Assembly: GCF_026212465.1 (NCBI RefSeq)
Contig: NC_080058.1
Location: forward strand, 4,803,501-4,867,500
DNA from: Amaranthus tricolor
Taxonomy: Eukaryota > Streptophyta > Magnoliopsida > Caryophyllales > Amaranthaceae
Length of the DNA: 64,000 nucleotides
Reading direction: 5' to 3'
Under the pieces are notes generated by a model. The model saw nothing but the letters and a program-made list of their open reading frames with translations, had not been told where the DNA came from and did not search any database. Made by a program: the position numbers and the translations under genes. The first letter of the stretch is position 1. Every line of letters begins with the position of its first letter. Below are positions 17,801 to 28,040 of this stretch, piece by piece.

Positions 17801-19815
17801 TGGTTCCAAAAAAGGGTGGGATGACTGTTGTTAAAAATGATAAAAATGAATTAATTCCCACTAGAACTGTCACTGGTTGGCGCATGTGCATTGATTACAG
17901 GAGACTGAATTTAGCTACTCATAAAGATCATTTCCCTCTCCCCTTCATTGATCAAATGCTTGAAAGGTTAGCTTGTCATAAATATTTTTGTTATTTGGAT
18001 GGTTATTCTGGATTCTTCCAAATTTCCATTCATCCTGACGACCAAGAGAAGACAACATTCACTTGCCCTTATGGTACTTTTGCATATCGTAGAATGCCAT
18101 TTGGGTTATGTAATGCACCAGCTACTTTCCAGCGTTGCATGATGAGCATTTTTTCTCATTTCATAGAGTCTATCATGGAAGTTTTTATGGATGACTTTAG
18201 TGTGTATGGTAGTTCTTTTGACTCTTGTTTGACTAATCTCACTAAAGTTTTGAAAAGATGTGAAGAATGTAATTTGGTTTTAAATTGGGAGAAGTGTCAC
18301 TTTATGGTGACTGAAGGTGTGGTTCTTGGCCACATTGTTTCTGATAAGGGCATACAGGTAGATCGAGCCAAGGTACAGGTGATTGAGCAATTACCACCAC
18401 CAGTCAATGTGAAAGGGGTAAGGAGTTTTCTTGGTCATGCGAGGTTTTACCGCCGCTTTATTCAAGATTTCTCTAAAATTGCTAAACCACTAACCCAACT
18501 TCTTCTTAAAGATGCGCCTTTTGACTTTACTGAGGAGTGTGTTGAGTCTTTTAACAGGATAAAGCAAGCTCTCATAACCGCACCCATCATTCGCCCTCCA
18601 GACTGGGAACTCCCGTTCGAGATTATGTGCGATGCTAGCGATTTTGCGGTTGGAGCTGTGCTCGGTCAAAGGAAGGACAAGGTCTTGCATGCCATTTATT
18701 ATGCTAGCAAGACTTTGGATGAGGCTCAGGTCAACTACGCCACCACAGAGAAGGAACTCTTAGCTGTTGTTTATGCCTTAGAAAAATTTAGATCATATCT
18801 TCTTGGTTCTAAGGTTATTGTTTATACTGACCATGCAGCTTTAAAGTACCTTCTTGCTAAGAAGGAAGCCAAACCAAGGCTTATCAGGTGGATTCTCTTA
18901 CTTCAAGAGTTCGATATTGAGATTCGTGATAAGAAAGGAGCAGAGAATGTAGTTGCAGACCACCTGTCGAGAATCAGGTATGACGATGGTAAGATCTCCT
19001 CCTCTATTGATGATTCGTTTCCTGACGATCAGTTGTTTGCGGTCACATCACAGGGTCCGTGGTTTGCAGATTATGCTAACTATGTGGTAGGCGGCATTTT
19101 GCCTCCTGATTTGTCCTACCAACAAAAGAAACGATTCCTACATGATGTTCGATATTATTTTTGGGATGATCCTTTTCTTTTCCGTGAGTGTGCAGATGGA
19201 ATTTATCGCAGGTGCATTCCTGAATGGGAGGTCCATGGGATCCTCCAGCGCTGCCACAGCTCACCCTATGGGGGACATCATGGGCCAGATAAAACCGTTC
19301 GCAAGTTGAATGAATCGGGTTTCTTTTGGCCCACGATGTTCAAGGATGCTCAGTCATTTGTTATGTCATGTGATTCTTGTCAGAGGACCGGCAACATTTC
19401 GAGGCGGCATGAGATGCCCCAAACTGGTATTCTCGAGGTTGAAATTTTTGATGTTTGGGGTGTGGATTTCATGGGACCTTTCCCATCTTCTAATGGAAAC
19501 TGCTACATTTTGGTCGCTGTTGATTATGTCTCTAAGTGGGTTGAAGCAGTCGCATCCCCCACCAATGATTCTAAAGTGGTCATAAGGCTTTTAAGCAAAG
19601 TTATATTTCCGAGATTTGGGGTTCCAAGAGCTCTCATTAGTGACGGTGGTTCGCATTTTCATGAACGAAAGTTGGATTCTCTTCTTAAGAAGTATGGGGT
19701 TTATCATCGTACTGGACTGGCATATCATCCCCAAACAAGCGGTCAAGTTGAGATTTCCAACCGCGAGATCAAATCTATACTCGAAAAGGTGGTTGCAAGG
19801 TCTAGGAAAGATTAA
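14848..19815 (+). CDS. Athila Gag-Pol polyprotein, ends at an in-frame stop in integrase
   Basis: One open frame of 1655 codons. The N-terminal gag domain spans roughly residues 105-250. A Gln-rich linker follows a CCHC knuckle (C343-x2-C-x4-H-x4-C) and runs about residues 410-460. The protease motif is DLGAS (D672). RT carries FMDDF (residues 1113-1117), the Athila variant of the YxDD box. RNase H has CDAS and TDHAALKYL. The integrase has an HHCC finger (about 1470-1515) and catalytic D1540, D1599 and E1635, with the 35-residue D-E spacing. Translation stops at TAA 19813-19815, after the catalytic Glu. The same frame reopens at once and runs to 20349, so only this stop breaks the polyprotein. 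The first ATG is used, and a second at 14920 (MTRSTNK) is the more usual gag start. Product: reverse transcription and integration machinery of the element. Confidence 0.95.
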   Translation: MLLLTHSRNNCSSSVFTFVLVFLCMTRSTNKQPLLFDPEVEATARRTHASAKKRRAEARKQAKQASQSLDMAAQAPERTLRQSTQPKASNVTAGIRMPTTNAGNFDIKSHVMNMITGNQFYGLDNEEPVDHLQKFLQACSLQKITGMTDDELYLYLFRFSLAGKAQRWYNSLPNTITTWAQLSDAFLVKYYPGYKTHDYRVKLYSFSQDAGETFHDAWERFKDYQYMCPHHGIEKEFLMQSFYNGLDNETKRMVDGAAGGSFMNKQTSEAISLLDTLAENQWNSSSRRAAQAPRKGKHEVETYSLLSSQISALNEKIDGMRMNANTSMPVNAMATSSQGGVACDYCGVHGHSLMECSVNPNGAMGVPEQVNAFQARPPFNNNSYYPGVRNHPNLSYRSNNVLNPQQQHYPPQAPQQQYGQHQQYQPNQGPPGFQRPPQGHQQQQFQNQQPQSELGELKTMMAQMAKQLEQLSTHNKMLETQVAQLAASSSSRQAGALPGQPTQPHGKETANAITTRSGMSYDKPPMPQEGESNSKDESTSETITNEASSEAVQEKEKAKDEALQVPPIKLPFPNRQVKHKLDKQFGKFLEVVKNLQVTVPFTELITQVPAYAKFMKDILTRKRAFSEVETVAFTEQCSALLQNKSPPKLKDPGSFSIPCHIGTLFIDKALCDLGASVSVMPFSVCSKLKMGDLKVTNITLQMADRSVKYPLGILEDVPVRVGKFYIPVDFVVLDMEEDRQIPIILGRPFLHTAGAVIDVKNGRLTLSVGDDNVTFNLSNALKSPMLEEKCYAIDVVDVICYDNLPLTLMKDPLEAVLCLESSIGDASIWKTEVDAIEQALCNEELSHSESKRVQRLVRPICQVEVKKPELKPLPSHLRYVFLDEKELHPVIVSTTLNDAQLSQLLDVLKTHKKAIGYSVDDLKGISPDFCMHRIHLEEGHKPCIQPQRRLNPNMQEVVKSEVLKLLDAGIIFPIAASKWVSPVQVVPKKGGMTVVKNDKNELIPTRTVTGWRMCIDYRRLNLATHKDHFPLPFIDQMLERLACHKYFCYLDGYSGFFQISIHPDDQEKTTFTCPYGTFAYRRMPFGLCNAPATFQRCMMSIFSHFIESIMEVFMDDFSVYGSSFDSCLTNLTKVLKRCEECNLVLNWEKCHFMVTEGVVLGHIVSDKGIQVDRAKVQVIEQLPPPVNVKGVRSFLGHARFYRRFIQDFSKIAKPLTQLLLKDAPFDFTEECVESFNRIKQALITAPIIRPPDWELPFEIMCDASDFAVGAVLGQRKDKVLHAIYYASKTLDEAQVNYATTEKELLAVVYALEKFRSYLLGSKVIVYTDHAALKYLLAKKEAKPRLIRWILLLQEFDIEIRDKKGAENVVADHLSRIRYDDGKISSSIDDSFPDDQLFAVTSQGPWFADYANYVVGGILPPDLSYQQKKRFLHDVRYYFWDDPFLFRECADGIYRRCIPEWEVHGILQRCHSSPYGGHHGPDKTVRKLNESGFFWPTMFKDAQSFVMSCDSCQRTGNISRRHEMPQTGILEVEIFDVWGVDFMGPFPSSNGNCYILVAVDYVSKWVEAVASPTNDSKVVIRLLSKVIFPRFGVPRALISDGGSHFHERKLDSLLKKYGVYHRTGLAYHPQTSGQVEISNREIKSILEKVVARSRKD

Positions 19816-19818
19816 GGT

Positions 19819-20349
19819 ATGAAGCTTGAAGACACGCTTTGGGCCTACAGAACAGCTTTCAAAACACCTATTGGCACTTCCCCATACCGGCTTGTGTACG
19901 GAAAATCCTGTCATCTTCCCGTCGAATTAGAGTACAAAGCTCATTGGGCAATTCGCGAGCTTAACATGGATAACAAGTTGGCGGGTGAGAAGAGACTTCT
20001 TCAACTTAATGAGTTGGATGAGTTTCGATTGTCCGCCTATGACAGTGCTCGAATTTACAAGGAGAAAACTAAGAAGTGGCATGATAAGAAGATCCTCCCA
20101 AGAGAGTTTGCAAAAGGAGATAAGGTGTTATTGTTCAATTCTCGACTCAAGCTCTTTCCTGGAAAGCTAAAGTCTAGATGGTCCGGTCCTTTCTTGGTTA
20201 CTAGTGTGAATAAGTTCGGCTCCGTGGAATTGAAAAATGAGAAAGGTGACGTTTTCAAGGTTAATGGACAACGTTTAAAGCTTTACCATGAAGGAAGTGT
20301 GGTTGGAACGATGGAAGTTATCCACCTCCATCCTTCTTCCTCCTCTTGA
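19819..20349 (+). pseudogene. Athila integrase C-terminal segment beyond the stop
   Basis: In the same frame as gag-pol, 176 codons begin [19 protein letters not shown], the conserved end of the Ty3 integrase core. They continue through the C-terminal DNA/chromatin-interaction region ([18 protein letters not shown] and [10 protein letters not shown] motifs) to a Ser-rich tail. It is cut from the polyprotein only by the TAA at 19813. It would be made only by stop readthrough or from other copies. Confidence 0.85.
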
Positions 20350-20427
20350 GTTGGTCGAACAAGAGGGTCGTGCGGGACCTTAAAAACCAGCACTTGTCGG
20401 GAGGTAACCCGATTTGAGAGTTCACAT

Positions 20428-20432
<5 letters not shown>

Positions 20433-20461
<29 letters not shown>
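20433..20461 (+). repeat. Poly(A) run, 29 bp
   Basis: The first of four long A runs in the 3' half of the Athila element (others 20997-21032, 23408-23436 and 23532-23561). Lengths may be inexact for sequencing reasons. Confidence 0.9.
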
Positions 20462-20462
<1 letters not shown>

Positions 20463-20503
20463 CAAAAGAAGAAAAAAGGAAAAAAAAAAAATAAAACACA
20501 CGG

Positions 20504-20601
20504 ACCCGCCCGGGTTTCTGGTGACCCGCCCAGGTTTTTCTCTCAGAACCGCCCGGGTTTGCTACCCACACCCGCCCGGGTATATCTTGACCCGCCCGGG
20601 T
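20504..20601 (+). promoter_or_regulatory. Second palindrome-like array before ORF3
   Basis: Five sites close to ACCCGCCCGGGT start at 20504, 20524, 20547, 20570 and 20590. Two of the intervals are exactly 20 bp. The core resembles the LTR palindromes but carries GCCCGGG. The array is followed by an AT run and about 350 bp of C/T-rich sequence before ORF3. It could be an internal promoter or splice-related element (inference). Confidence 0.55.
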
Positions 20602-20639
20602 CCGCTCAATACCCCAACCATACTTTTTTATTTTTATTT

Positions 20640-20995
20640 TTTTCTTTCTTTTCTCTTTTTCCTTTCCCTCATTCACACTTCACTCACAACTTCATCTTCT
20701 TCCTCCATCACTTTCTCTCTCTTCCTCCATTACTCTCAACTTTCCTAAATCTCTTTCTTCAAATCTCCATTTTTCCTTCATCAAAAATACCTAAAAATTT
20801 CACCATCCTCTTCCTCTTCTCATTGTCTTTTCCATTCACTAATTTTTTTTCATCAATTCCTCCATTCCTTCAAATCTCCATCTTTTCACATTTCTCTTTT
20901 TATATTTTTATTTCTCACCCTCAAACTCCATTAGCAAAATTCCTACTACTCTCTTCTTACCCATTCCTTAATTCTCCCCATCCTCCCATCAATTT

Positions 20996-21032
<37 letters not shown>
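20640..21032 (+). other. Pyrimidine-rich leader and poly(A) before ORF3
   Basis: Dominated by CTTC/TCCATT runs (20640-20996), then a 36-bp A run (20997-21032) ending 10 bp before the ORF3 start. ORFs reading through it are low-complexity artefacts. Confidence 0.7.
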
Positions 21033-21033
<1 letters not shown>

Positions 21034-21042
21034 AGGAGTGTA

Positions 21043-22344
21043 ATGGCAAGCAAGCGGGCACGAGCTTCGGGGTCTACCTCACAACCTATCGTTCCAGCCA
21101 TTGAGCGCGATGAGGATTTTCCCGACGTTATTTTCTGCAGTGAAGATCAGCGACAAAAATTTCAACATCTCAAAGGGCGCATTGTGTCATCTAAATGGAT
21201 CGATCGTTCAGCACTCAAACGATTAGGTATACTCGAACCCACACGCGATTTATTTGCTTCTCTTGGTTTATCTACTTTGTTTAATGCATGTCATAATACT
21301 CATGAGCATCTTACCTTAGAATTTGTGAGTTCATTGTGGGAAGATATTAGTGATAGGAGCAAACCTAAGTTGCGGTTTCGGCTGCTCAACCGGAATTTTT
21401 CCTTGACCGTTTCGCAATTAGCTAAATGTTTTGGCCTCCCTACGGGAGGAGATTTGCGAATACCCCAAGGGGGTGAGGCATGTGATCTATTTCGCCGATT
21501 AACTGGTTTGACCAATGTTAACACGTCACACTTGCATATTAATCAAGTTCAACATCCATGTGTGCGTGTGTGTCTGAAATTCTTTAGTTCATGTTTGTTT
21601 GGTCGAGCCGATCATCACTCCGCTCGTAGTTTGGATTTAAACATCTTAGCTAGGTATTTCTTGGCGGGAAATACAGACATCAATATTAACATCCCTGTTT
21701 TCCTTTGGAAACACCTGTTATCCATTTCCCGCCATGCTATTTCTTCGAGCCAGGATGTTGTTATTGGGGGTTTGGTTACTCGCATCGCGACTAAATTTCA
21801 AATTCCTGATGATGAGGTTGTGAGTGCTGATTGTTTATTATCTTTACAGCACCTAGGTCAATGTGGTTATTTGGTGGAGGGTAGTCAGGGGGGTTTTCGG
21901 TGGAAAATTCATTCTCGTCCCCCGTTTTATATTGATATGCCGACAGAGGATTTACCATCTTTGGAGCCCAACCGGGCTCATTACTTATTTCCTGCGGCTT
22001 TCCCTGCTGAGTCCTCCGGAGCTCGTACGGGACCTCCGCTGGGACCATCCCCGGTGGCTCCCCAAGGGTACTCCCCTTTTGAACAGCTCATGATTGACAA
22101 TTTCAATGCTATGCAATTATCTCAGCAGCAAATGGCCGCCCAATTGACCTCTTTGGACGCTCGATTCACTCACTTCGAGCTCCAATCCCAGGCTGCCTTT
22201 CGACCACTGCTTGATTACCATCATCAACAAGGTCATTTTCATGCCGACGTTCAGTATCCTGATTGGTATTCTCCCCCTCCTACCTATCAGGAGGATGACG
22301 ATGATGATGAGCAGCAGGATGATGGCTTTGACCCCATGGGTTAG
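21043..22344 (+). CDS. Athila third ORF (ATHILA ORF1-family protein, env position)
   Basis: A complete 433-residue frame, MASKRARASGST to an acidic end (DDDDDEQQDDGFDPMG). It resembles the plant ATHILA ORF-1 protein family (Pfam ATHILA). Recognisable features are the SKWIDRSALKRLGI segment (about residues 50-65), the LNRNFSLTVSQLAKCFGLP segment (about 117-137), and a basic N-terminus that could localise it to the nucleus. No signal peptide or transmembrane span is evident, so the label env-like rests on position only and its role is unknown. It lies about 0.7 kb after pol and must be expressed from a spliced or separate transcript. It is intact, as expected for a young copy. Confidence 0.85.
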   Translation: MASKRARASGSTSQPIVPAIERDEDFPDVIFCSEDQRQKFQHLKGRIVSSKWIDRSALKRLGILEPTRDLFASLGLSTLFNACHNTHEHLTLEFVSSLWEDISDRSKPKLRFRLLNRNFSLTVSQLAKCFGLPTGGDLRIPQGGEACDLFRRLTGLTNVNTSHLHINQVQHPCVRVCLKFFSSCLFGRADHHSARSLDLNILARYFLAGNTDININIPVFLWKHLLSISRHAISSSQDVVIGGLVTRIATKFQIPDDEVVSADCLLSLQHLGQCGYLVEGSQGGFRWKIHSRPPFYIDMPTEDLPSLEPNRAHYLFPAAFPAESSGARTGPPLGPSPVAPQGYSPFEQLMIDNFNAMQLSQQQMAAQLTSLDARFTHFELQSQAAFRPLLDYHHQQGHFHADVQYPDWYSPPPTYQEDDDDDEQQDDGFDPMG

Positions 22345-22394
22345 TAGGCTCTTGCCGCCCTCTCAAACTCTGAGGACAGTGCTTGATTTAGCTT

Positions 22395-22407
22395 GGGGGG
22401 GGGGGGG
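22395..22407 (+). repeat. G13 run in a PPT-like context
   Basis: TTTAGCTTG followed by 13 G. It resembles the terminal polypurine tract, as does TAGCTTGGGGGAGCAG at 23191-23206. Confidence 0.7.
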
Positions 22408-23319
22408 TCTTGATTGCTGCTTTGGCTTACTCTCTTGTATATTCTATTGCTTTTAGTGTAGTTGTTTTGGTCGGAGTTGGTTGTTTCTCTCCTTTTTGCA
22501 GGTTCTTTTGCAAGTCCCACTTTGGATAACGTAATGATTTTCTGTACTTTAGCTTGCATTAGGAAGTTAAGTGGTGAGATCTTCCCAACTCTTTCCATAA
22601 TTTATCCTTGAGTGTTTTTACCGCTTTGTTAGGATTGTTGCATGGTTTGTACCACTCATTAGGAGTGGGAGTTTACATGTGACCAAAAATACTGTATTGC
22701 TTTCTTAGTTGTAATGTATTTCTTTCTCCCTCGATACCCCTTTGGATTCTTGACAAAGTATGTTTCCCTGTGCCCTATGGTTGAAAAATTTTTAACACAT
22801 GTGATTACTGAGACCGGTCATTGCAGACTGTTGGATTCCTTTTCCGATTCCTGGGTATTATTGAAACTTGTATTTTTGAGCTTTATTACCTGTTGTTTGG
22901 AACAAGGGAGAGTTTACCTTGTAAGGACTTGGACTTTGATTTCTATCTTCCTATTTTCTTCTTGAGTGATTAGTTCTTGGTGTGTCGCTAATCTCCATCT
23001 TGGCTTGGTACTGGTCTTGTTAGCTGTGTAATCGCATGATGAGCATGATAGAAGGCGTTCATTTGTTAAAAGCCATGCCACATTATTTCAGAAGACATAA
23101 ATTGCCATATGATCCTTTATTTTGAGCCCTACCTTTTCTTTCATGACTAACCACATTATAAACCCTTTTGACCCTATTTGATTAACCCAAGTCTAGCTTG
23201 GGGGAGCAGTTGGTTGGTTAGTGGGCGATATATGTTCCATCATTCGGCTCACATTTGTTCGCACGGAGTACTTGAGTTGGGTTGATTATTTTCCCATTGT
23301 TGGAGTGTGCTTATCTAGT

Positions 23320-23407
23320 TTGTCATATATCATCAATTCTTCATTGTTATATGTTACCATCTTTTCATTATTCATATTCATGTAACCCTCTTCATAGTTT
23401 CAATTTC

Positions 23408-23438
<31 letters not shown>

Positions 23439-23530
23439 AAAGAAAAAAAAAGAAAGTAACCCTCTTGGTTTGTTATATACTTATATGTTACCATCTTTTT
23501 ATTATTTTTATTATTCATATTTATGTATTT

Positions 23531-23561
<31 letters not shown>
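23320..23561 (+). repeat. Tandem duplication ending in poly(A)
   Basis: Two related units (about 23335-23436 and 23470-23561) share TTATATGTTACCATCTTTT, ATTATTCATATT.ATGTA and TTTC followed by a run of about 29-30 A. The unit lies in the untranslated 3' region of the Athila element. It is probably a slippage or template-switch duplication. Confidence 0.65.
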
Positions 23562-23564
<3 letters not shown>

Positions 23565-24312
23565 AAAAATTTGTCTCACATTTTTTATTTTATTGTACAT
23601 TTTCGCCTTTGCAAGTTGTAATTCTCTTATCGGATTGATGATGATATGACGGTGCTTTCTATTAGTTGGGTTGGTTCGGTAGTTATGAGTCGAAGTTGTT
23701 TGGAGTTGTTTTAGCCTCATCTTTAGGCTACGTTACTTTTTAGATTATGCTCCCCTAAAATAGACTTCCAGCCCGAATATTTCCAAATTTGATCCTACCT
23801 TTGACCCAAACCTCACTACAAGCCCAATAAAGACCTTCTTGATAATCGTGCAGTTATATGTGCTTCCTCGATTTAGTACCTTGCCAAGATCTGAGAGTAT
23901 GTGATGCATTTCGAGTCGACCTTTATAGGCTGAGTGACATTATCTGCCCTTTAAACACATGAGTGTTGTTGAGATGGGAGGGTGCCTTATTAGCATTTTA
24001 GGCTACAAAAACTGATTCATATGCACATCTTTTGCATATTTATGGGCGGAGAGCGATCGAGTACATTTTATACTCGCCACAAATAGAGGAGTGTCAACCG
24101 TGAGAACTCTTTCCTTGATTCCTCGTTATTCCTCAGTGATAAGGCTTGAATTTGCTTGTATGATATTTCACTCTTGGATCGGTATTGAATTAATTGGATG
24201 CTTTGATTGAGAGGATGTGATCACAAGTGCTTTGCGATGTTGCTTTTATAGGGTGAAGCATACTTTTATTCTTAGAACCTTGTCCTGTTTGCTTGAGGAC
24301 AAGCAAAGGTTC

Positions 24313-24326
24313 GGCTCGGGGGAGTT
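24313..24326 (+). other. Polypurine tract (plus-strand primer)
   Basis: GGCTCGGGGGAGTT directly abuts the 3' LTR start (TGATG at 24327). Confidence 0.85.
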
Positions 24327-25724
24327 TGATGTGCGTGTTTTATATACTATTTCTTACCATGCCCCCATTGCATTTTCATAGCATTTCTCACGTATTATGC
24401 TTCATTTTTCCATTGGTTTTTATACTTGGTTGGAGTGTTTGTTTCCCATCTGTTTTGTAGGAATAAAGCTCTAACTATGCCAGGAATCGACCCTCGGAGC
24501 GAGATTTGCAAGTTGAAAGGTCGTAAGCTACTCGAAGTATCAATTTTGTGCTGACAAAGACACGCACCCGGACGGGTTTCCACATACCCGGCCGGGTCAG
24601 CACCCAATACTTAGAAGATTTTTGAAGAGGCTTTTTGGCAGAAATGCTATCACACGGACCCGGGCGGGTTTCCACAGACCCGGCCGGGTGAACCTCTCAT
24701 ACCCGGGCGGGTTTCCTCATACCCGGCCGGGTCTGTTCCCAAACTTAGAAAATTTTTGGTCTTTGAGATTTGGCTTTGCCTCGTACCCGGGCGGGTTTCC
24801 CCAAACCCGGTCGGGTCCAGCGGTTATTTTTGTAACTTCCGGTAACCTCCGATCTTTTTGGAAGGAGATATATATAGCATTGGAAGGGAATTTTAGGGCA
24901 CGTTTCTTTCTCTTTTTTTTTTTTTTCTTTTCCTTAGGGTTTGGTATCAATGGGGATTTCTATTATTTCTTGCTTTGGAAGATTGTAAATCAACAATCGG
25001 AATTTGTAATTTTAATTATATTAAAGGTATTTCTTTCAATCCTAATTTCTTGTTCTTGTTCTCGTTTATCATCGTTATCTTTGCATGATTATCTCTCCAT
25101 TAAGTTTAAATTTAATTTCCTCCATGAATTTCATTTTTGAATCTCTTGTTAGTTTTAATATGCTTAGTGAGTAGTTTTATTGCTAGGGCTTGGTGAAACT
25201 ATGCAAAAAGTCATGATTTTTGTTTGATTTTAGGATTTAAACTTGGTTTGTCTAGGTGATTCAATTGATAGGTTTTGTATTGATTGCATGTTTGGCCAAT
25301 TTGCAAGTTTTATTCACTCAATTCTATAAGCGAAAGTTGCGAGTTTGAGTGAAAGATTTCCTTCTTTGAACAGTTAAGCTTTAATCGCGATAGCTTCTTT
25401 TATTGTTTGATTGTCGAATTTGTTTGCGAGAGCAACACATTCCTTCGCCTATATTCATTCCTATCCCAATTATTGTTCATGAATCATGATCGATGCATAG
25501 TGAATCCTTCTTAGCCCTAGGTTTTTAATTATTGAATTTCATTCATCTCTTGTTTTTGCATTATATTAGATAAACAAAAAAAATCCAACATTTGATTGTT
25601 AGCGTTAGTGAACTTGGTTCAAATTGTGATTTTACTTGTCCTTCCACAGTGGTTCGACCCTACTTACCCAACTATACTAGTTAGGTGAATTAGGAATTAT
25701 TTTTGGTAGCAAAACGACCTATCA
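24327..25724 (+). repeat. Athila 3' LTR
   Basis: Same sequence as the 5' LTR apart from two substitutions and two insertions (8 bp longer in total). It follows the polypurine tract directly. Confidence 0.97.
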
Positions 25725-25729
25725 GTGAA
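25725..25729 (+). repeat. Target-site duplication, right copy (GTGAA)
   Basis: Identical to 13398-13402. After it the TGTAACAC repeat resumes. Confidence 0.97.
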
Positions 25730-26273
25730 CTGAGGTTGGTCGTGAGCGGCTGATTTAGGCCAGCTACTGGCGGCACAGTAAGGGGAAAGGGAGAAGAGAA
25801 AGAGAGAAGAGAAGAGAGGGGGAGTGACGGCGTGTGAATTAAGCGAGGGAGGGAGTAATATCCCCTTAAACCCTAACTCATCCTATTTATTTAATTTATA
25901 CACTTATTTATTTATTTGTTCACCTAGGTTCATCTTCTTGCGAGACCCAACTTAGAAACTCACCTTTGTGTGCTCACACATTTCAATAAAATAATTATTT
26001 TGATTCGAACCTCTTTATTTAGAAATCGTGATTGTGTTTTTAATATAAATATATGTTAATATTTAAATTCGTATATGAAAGGAGTTTATTAAAACTACTT
26101 CTAAATGAATTTAACATAATTATAAAATTCCCAAAAGTTATTAAAATATTAATTAATGACGTTAGAAAATCTCGGAGTGTTACAATATAGTTAACAAATA
26201 ACAAATTAATATCATGATAATTTAAACTAATTTTGTTTATATTTAAGAAATTATTTAATTATTTTTAAATTAT

Positions 26274-26300
26274 CTGTGCTTGGCACGGGATTTAAGCTAG
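26274..26300 (+). other. Helitron 3' terminus (hairpin + CTAG)
   Basis: A 6-bp stem with a 3-nt loop (26274-26288) sits 8 nt before the CTAG end. The GCTTGGCACGGG form is typical of plant Helitron ends. Confidence 0.75.
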
Positions 26301-28040
26301 TTTTTTTATTAAGTAGAAAAGATTAGTGTATAATTTATTGGGAATATTCAAATCATATTGAGTTATAGAATTTTTTTTATTTATTTCCTTTTTTGTAGGT
26401 GATGATCATTTAGAAAAGATTGCCACTAATATGAAGAATACACCTAGATGAAAAATGGACAAAAGTCACTAAACCCACTTAGATAAATAAAAAAATTAAA
26501 TGAGTATTAAATGGTTAGTATATGTTCAGTTTTGAAATATTTGTTATATTGTATTTATTGACAGTATTTTTTATTCGACCTTATTTCATATATTACGGTT
26601 AATGTTTATGAAAAAATACAGTTAAATACAATATTATTTAAATCGTCTGACTGCATACTTTCATAATACTAACTTAAAAGTTTTTAATTATGCATAATTC
26701 AATATAAAAATTATCAAAATAGCGCATTATATTGCGTAAAACATCAAATATAGTAAATATAATAGAATAAAGAAAGTATGTACTAAAGAATTTACTGGTA
26801 ACCTTATTAAGAATGACAATACGCTGAAAGAAAATGATTATAAATATATGGATGAAATTAAAAAGATTTACAAATCAGTTGAGGAAATTGGCTAGAATCA
26901 CGGTACACAAAATTTTATTTTAGATTAATGGCTCCAAATTTAACCCACTAACAAATCAAAATCAAAATTTAACCTACAAGAGCAAATTAAATTTTGGAAA
27001 ATCGAGTTTTATTTGAGTTGGAATAAATATCTTCTTTTTCAAGGAAAATTCTAAGATAGAATCTCACATAATCATTTTCTTTCATCAAATAATAAATTCA
27101 TATTTTTATAAATTGTACTTCTTAATTAGACTATTTGATCAATATATGTACATGCATTTTACGATAAAATAATCTGATATGCTAAAATTTATTGTTTGAT
27201 ATGAAACATTTCTTATAACCTTCTCTTGATAGTCCCGTGAGTTGTGTGCAATAGTTTAACACATAAATATGATGATAGTCAACATTTAATCATTTGATGC
27301 AATCAACAAATTGATTGTTGGTGATATGTTTTTGTTCTTCTAACCTAGTTTGGCTTAGTGGAGTCAAATCCCATTTTTGAAACACTAATATTTTTATTAT
27401 GAAAAAAATAATAAGGGAAGGGCAAAAATATCTAAGAATGTTTATTTATGGACCATATACAACCATGGCCCATGGATTTTCATGAATATTACTATTAGGC
27501 TCATGATTTATATTTATATTTTTATTTTTTTGTAAAGAGAGTCAGGGAAATATCAAATATAAAGTTTATTTGATTTATGAAAATTATATCTATCAAAAAA
27601 ATTTATGAAAATTATAATAAAATATATTATAGGAGTAAATTTTTATTATGCGTATTTAGAGTCGTGCTTTTAGAAGTCATGTGTCTTGCACATTACTATA
27701 TTAATGGAATATTGGACGAATTATATTATATGTATCTTTTGATCAAAAAATGTATTTTATTGTTCCTCTTATTTTATACCACTTGTCATTTTAATTTGTT
27801 TTACTAATTTGAAATTTTTTTTTTTGTAATGGTCCAACTCTCTTTTTTTTTTTCTTAATTTTATCCATAAACTTATACTCTTTCTCCATTTTAACCACTT
27901 ATTTTTATTTTTTTCACTTATTTTTTGTCTTATTTTCAACCCAATTTCTTTTTCCAACTAAATTTCATTTATTTTTTATCTTATTTTCTACCAATTTGAC
28001 TTATTTTACAAACTAAAGTGCAAATGAAGGACAGAGTGTG
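26301..28040. other. AT-rich intergenic, no gene seen
   Basis: No ORF with recognisable coding character and no splice-able exon chain is seen. A T-rich stretch at 27820-27990 contains weakly repetitive TTATTTT motifs. The small ORFs are AT artefacts. Confidence 0.6.

Larger units (their letters stand above)
13403..25724 (+). mobile_element. Athila-type Ty3/gypsy LTR retrotransposon, full length, very young
   Basis: The element is 12.3 kb with near-identical LTRs (1390 and 1398 bp), TG...CA ends and a perfect 5-bp target duplication GTGAA (13398-13402 and 25725-25729). Internal order is PBS, gag-pol frame, integrase tail after a stop, A-rich and pyrimidine-rich spacer, third ORF of the ATHILA ORF1 type, long 3' untranslated region, and PPT. 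Gag, protease, RT, RNase H and integrase are in one frame in Ty3 order. It sits inside the TGTAACAC repeat. Comparing the LTRs by eye I found two substitutions (C/T class: CTCGCG vs CTCACG; GGAC vs GGGC) and two indels (2 bp in a T run; 6 bp TTGTTC duplication). Confidence 0.96.
10222..26184 (-). mobile_element. TGTAACAC-ended solo-LTR-like repeat (about 3.6 kb), host of the Athila insertion
   Basis: The unit starts TGTAACACCCCAGAATTT and ends AAATCTCGGAGTGTTACA, so its ends are short imperfect inverted repeats with TG...CA termini. Without the Athila element it is about 3.64 kb (10222-13402 plus 25730-26184). TGTAACACCC ends and this length fit a solo LTR of a chromovirus-type (Tekay/Del-like) Ty3 element, most likely on the minus strand. 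No coding domain is visible. The flanking 5-mers (ATTAT, ATATA) are not a clear target duplication, so a terminal-inverted-repeat DNA element is not excluded. The first 74 bp end in an inverted copy of the terminus (GGGTGTTACA at 10285-10295). Confidence 0.45.
9399..26300 (+). mobile_element. Helitron carrying nested insertions
   Basis: The 5' end is TCTATACTTACATATTAAAA at 9399, preceded by A (9398). The 3' end is TTTAAGCTAG at 26291-26300, followed by T (26301). A short hairpin lies just upstream (CTGTGC 26274-26279, loop TTG, GCACGG 26283-26288, one G-T pair), then a spacer, then CTAG. This is the Helitron signature: 5'-TC, a 3' hairpin plus CTRR, and insertion between A and T without target duplication. 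Once the nested repeat (10222-26184) is removed, only about 0.94 kb of Helitron remains, so it is a small non-autonomous member with no Rep/helicase. Confidence 0.72.

Noticed and set aside
20427..21104. 225-codon ORF between pol and ORF3
   Set aside because: It translates a poly(A) run and a CT-rich tract into Lys, Phe and Ser runs, and overlaps ORF3 in another frame.
21043..22344. Retroviral envelope glycoprotein
   Set aside because: It has no signal peptide, furin-like site or transmembrane anchor. It matches the ATHILA ORF1 protein family instead.
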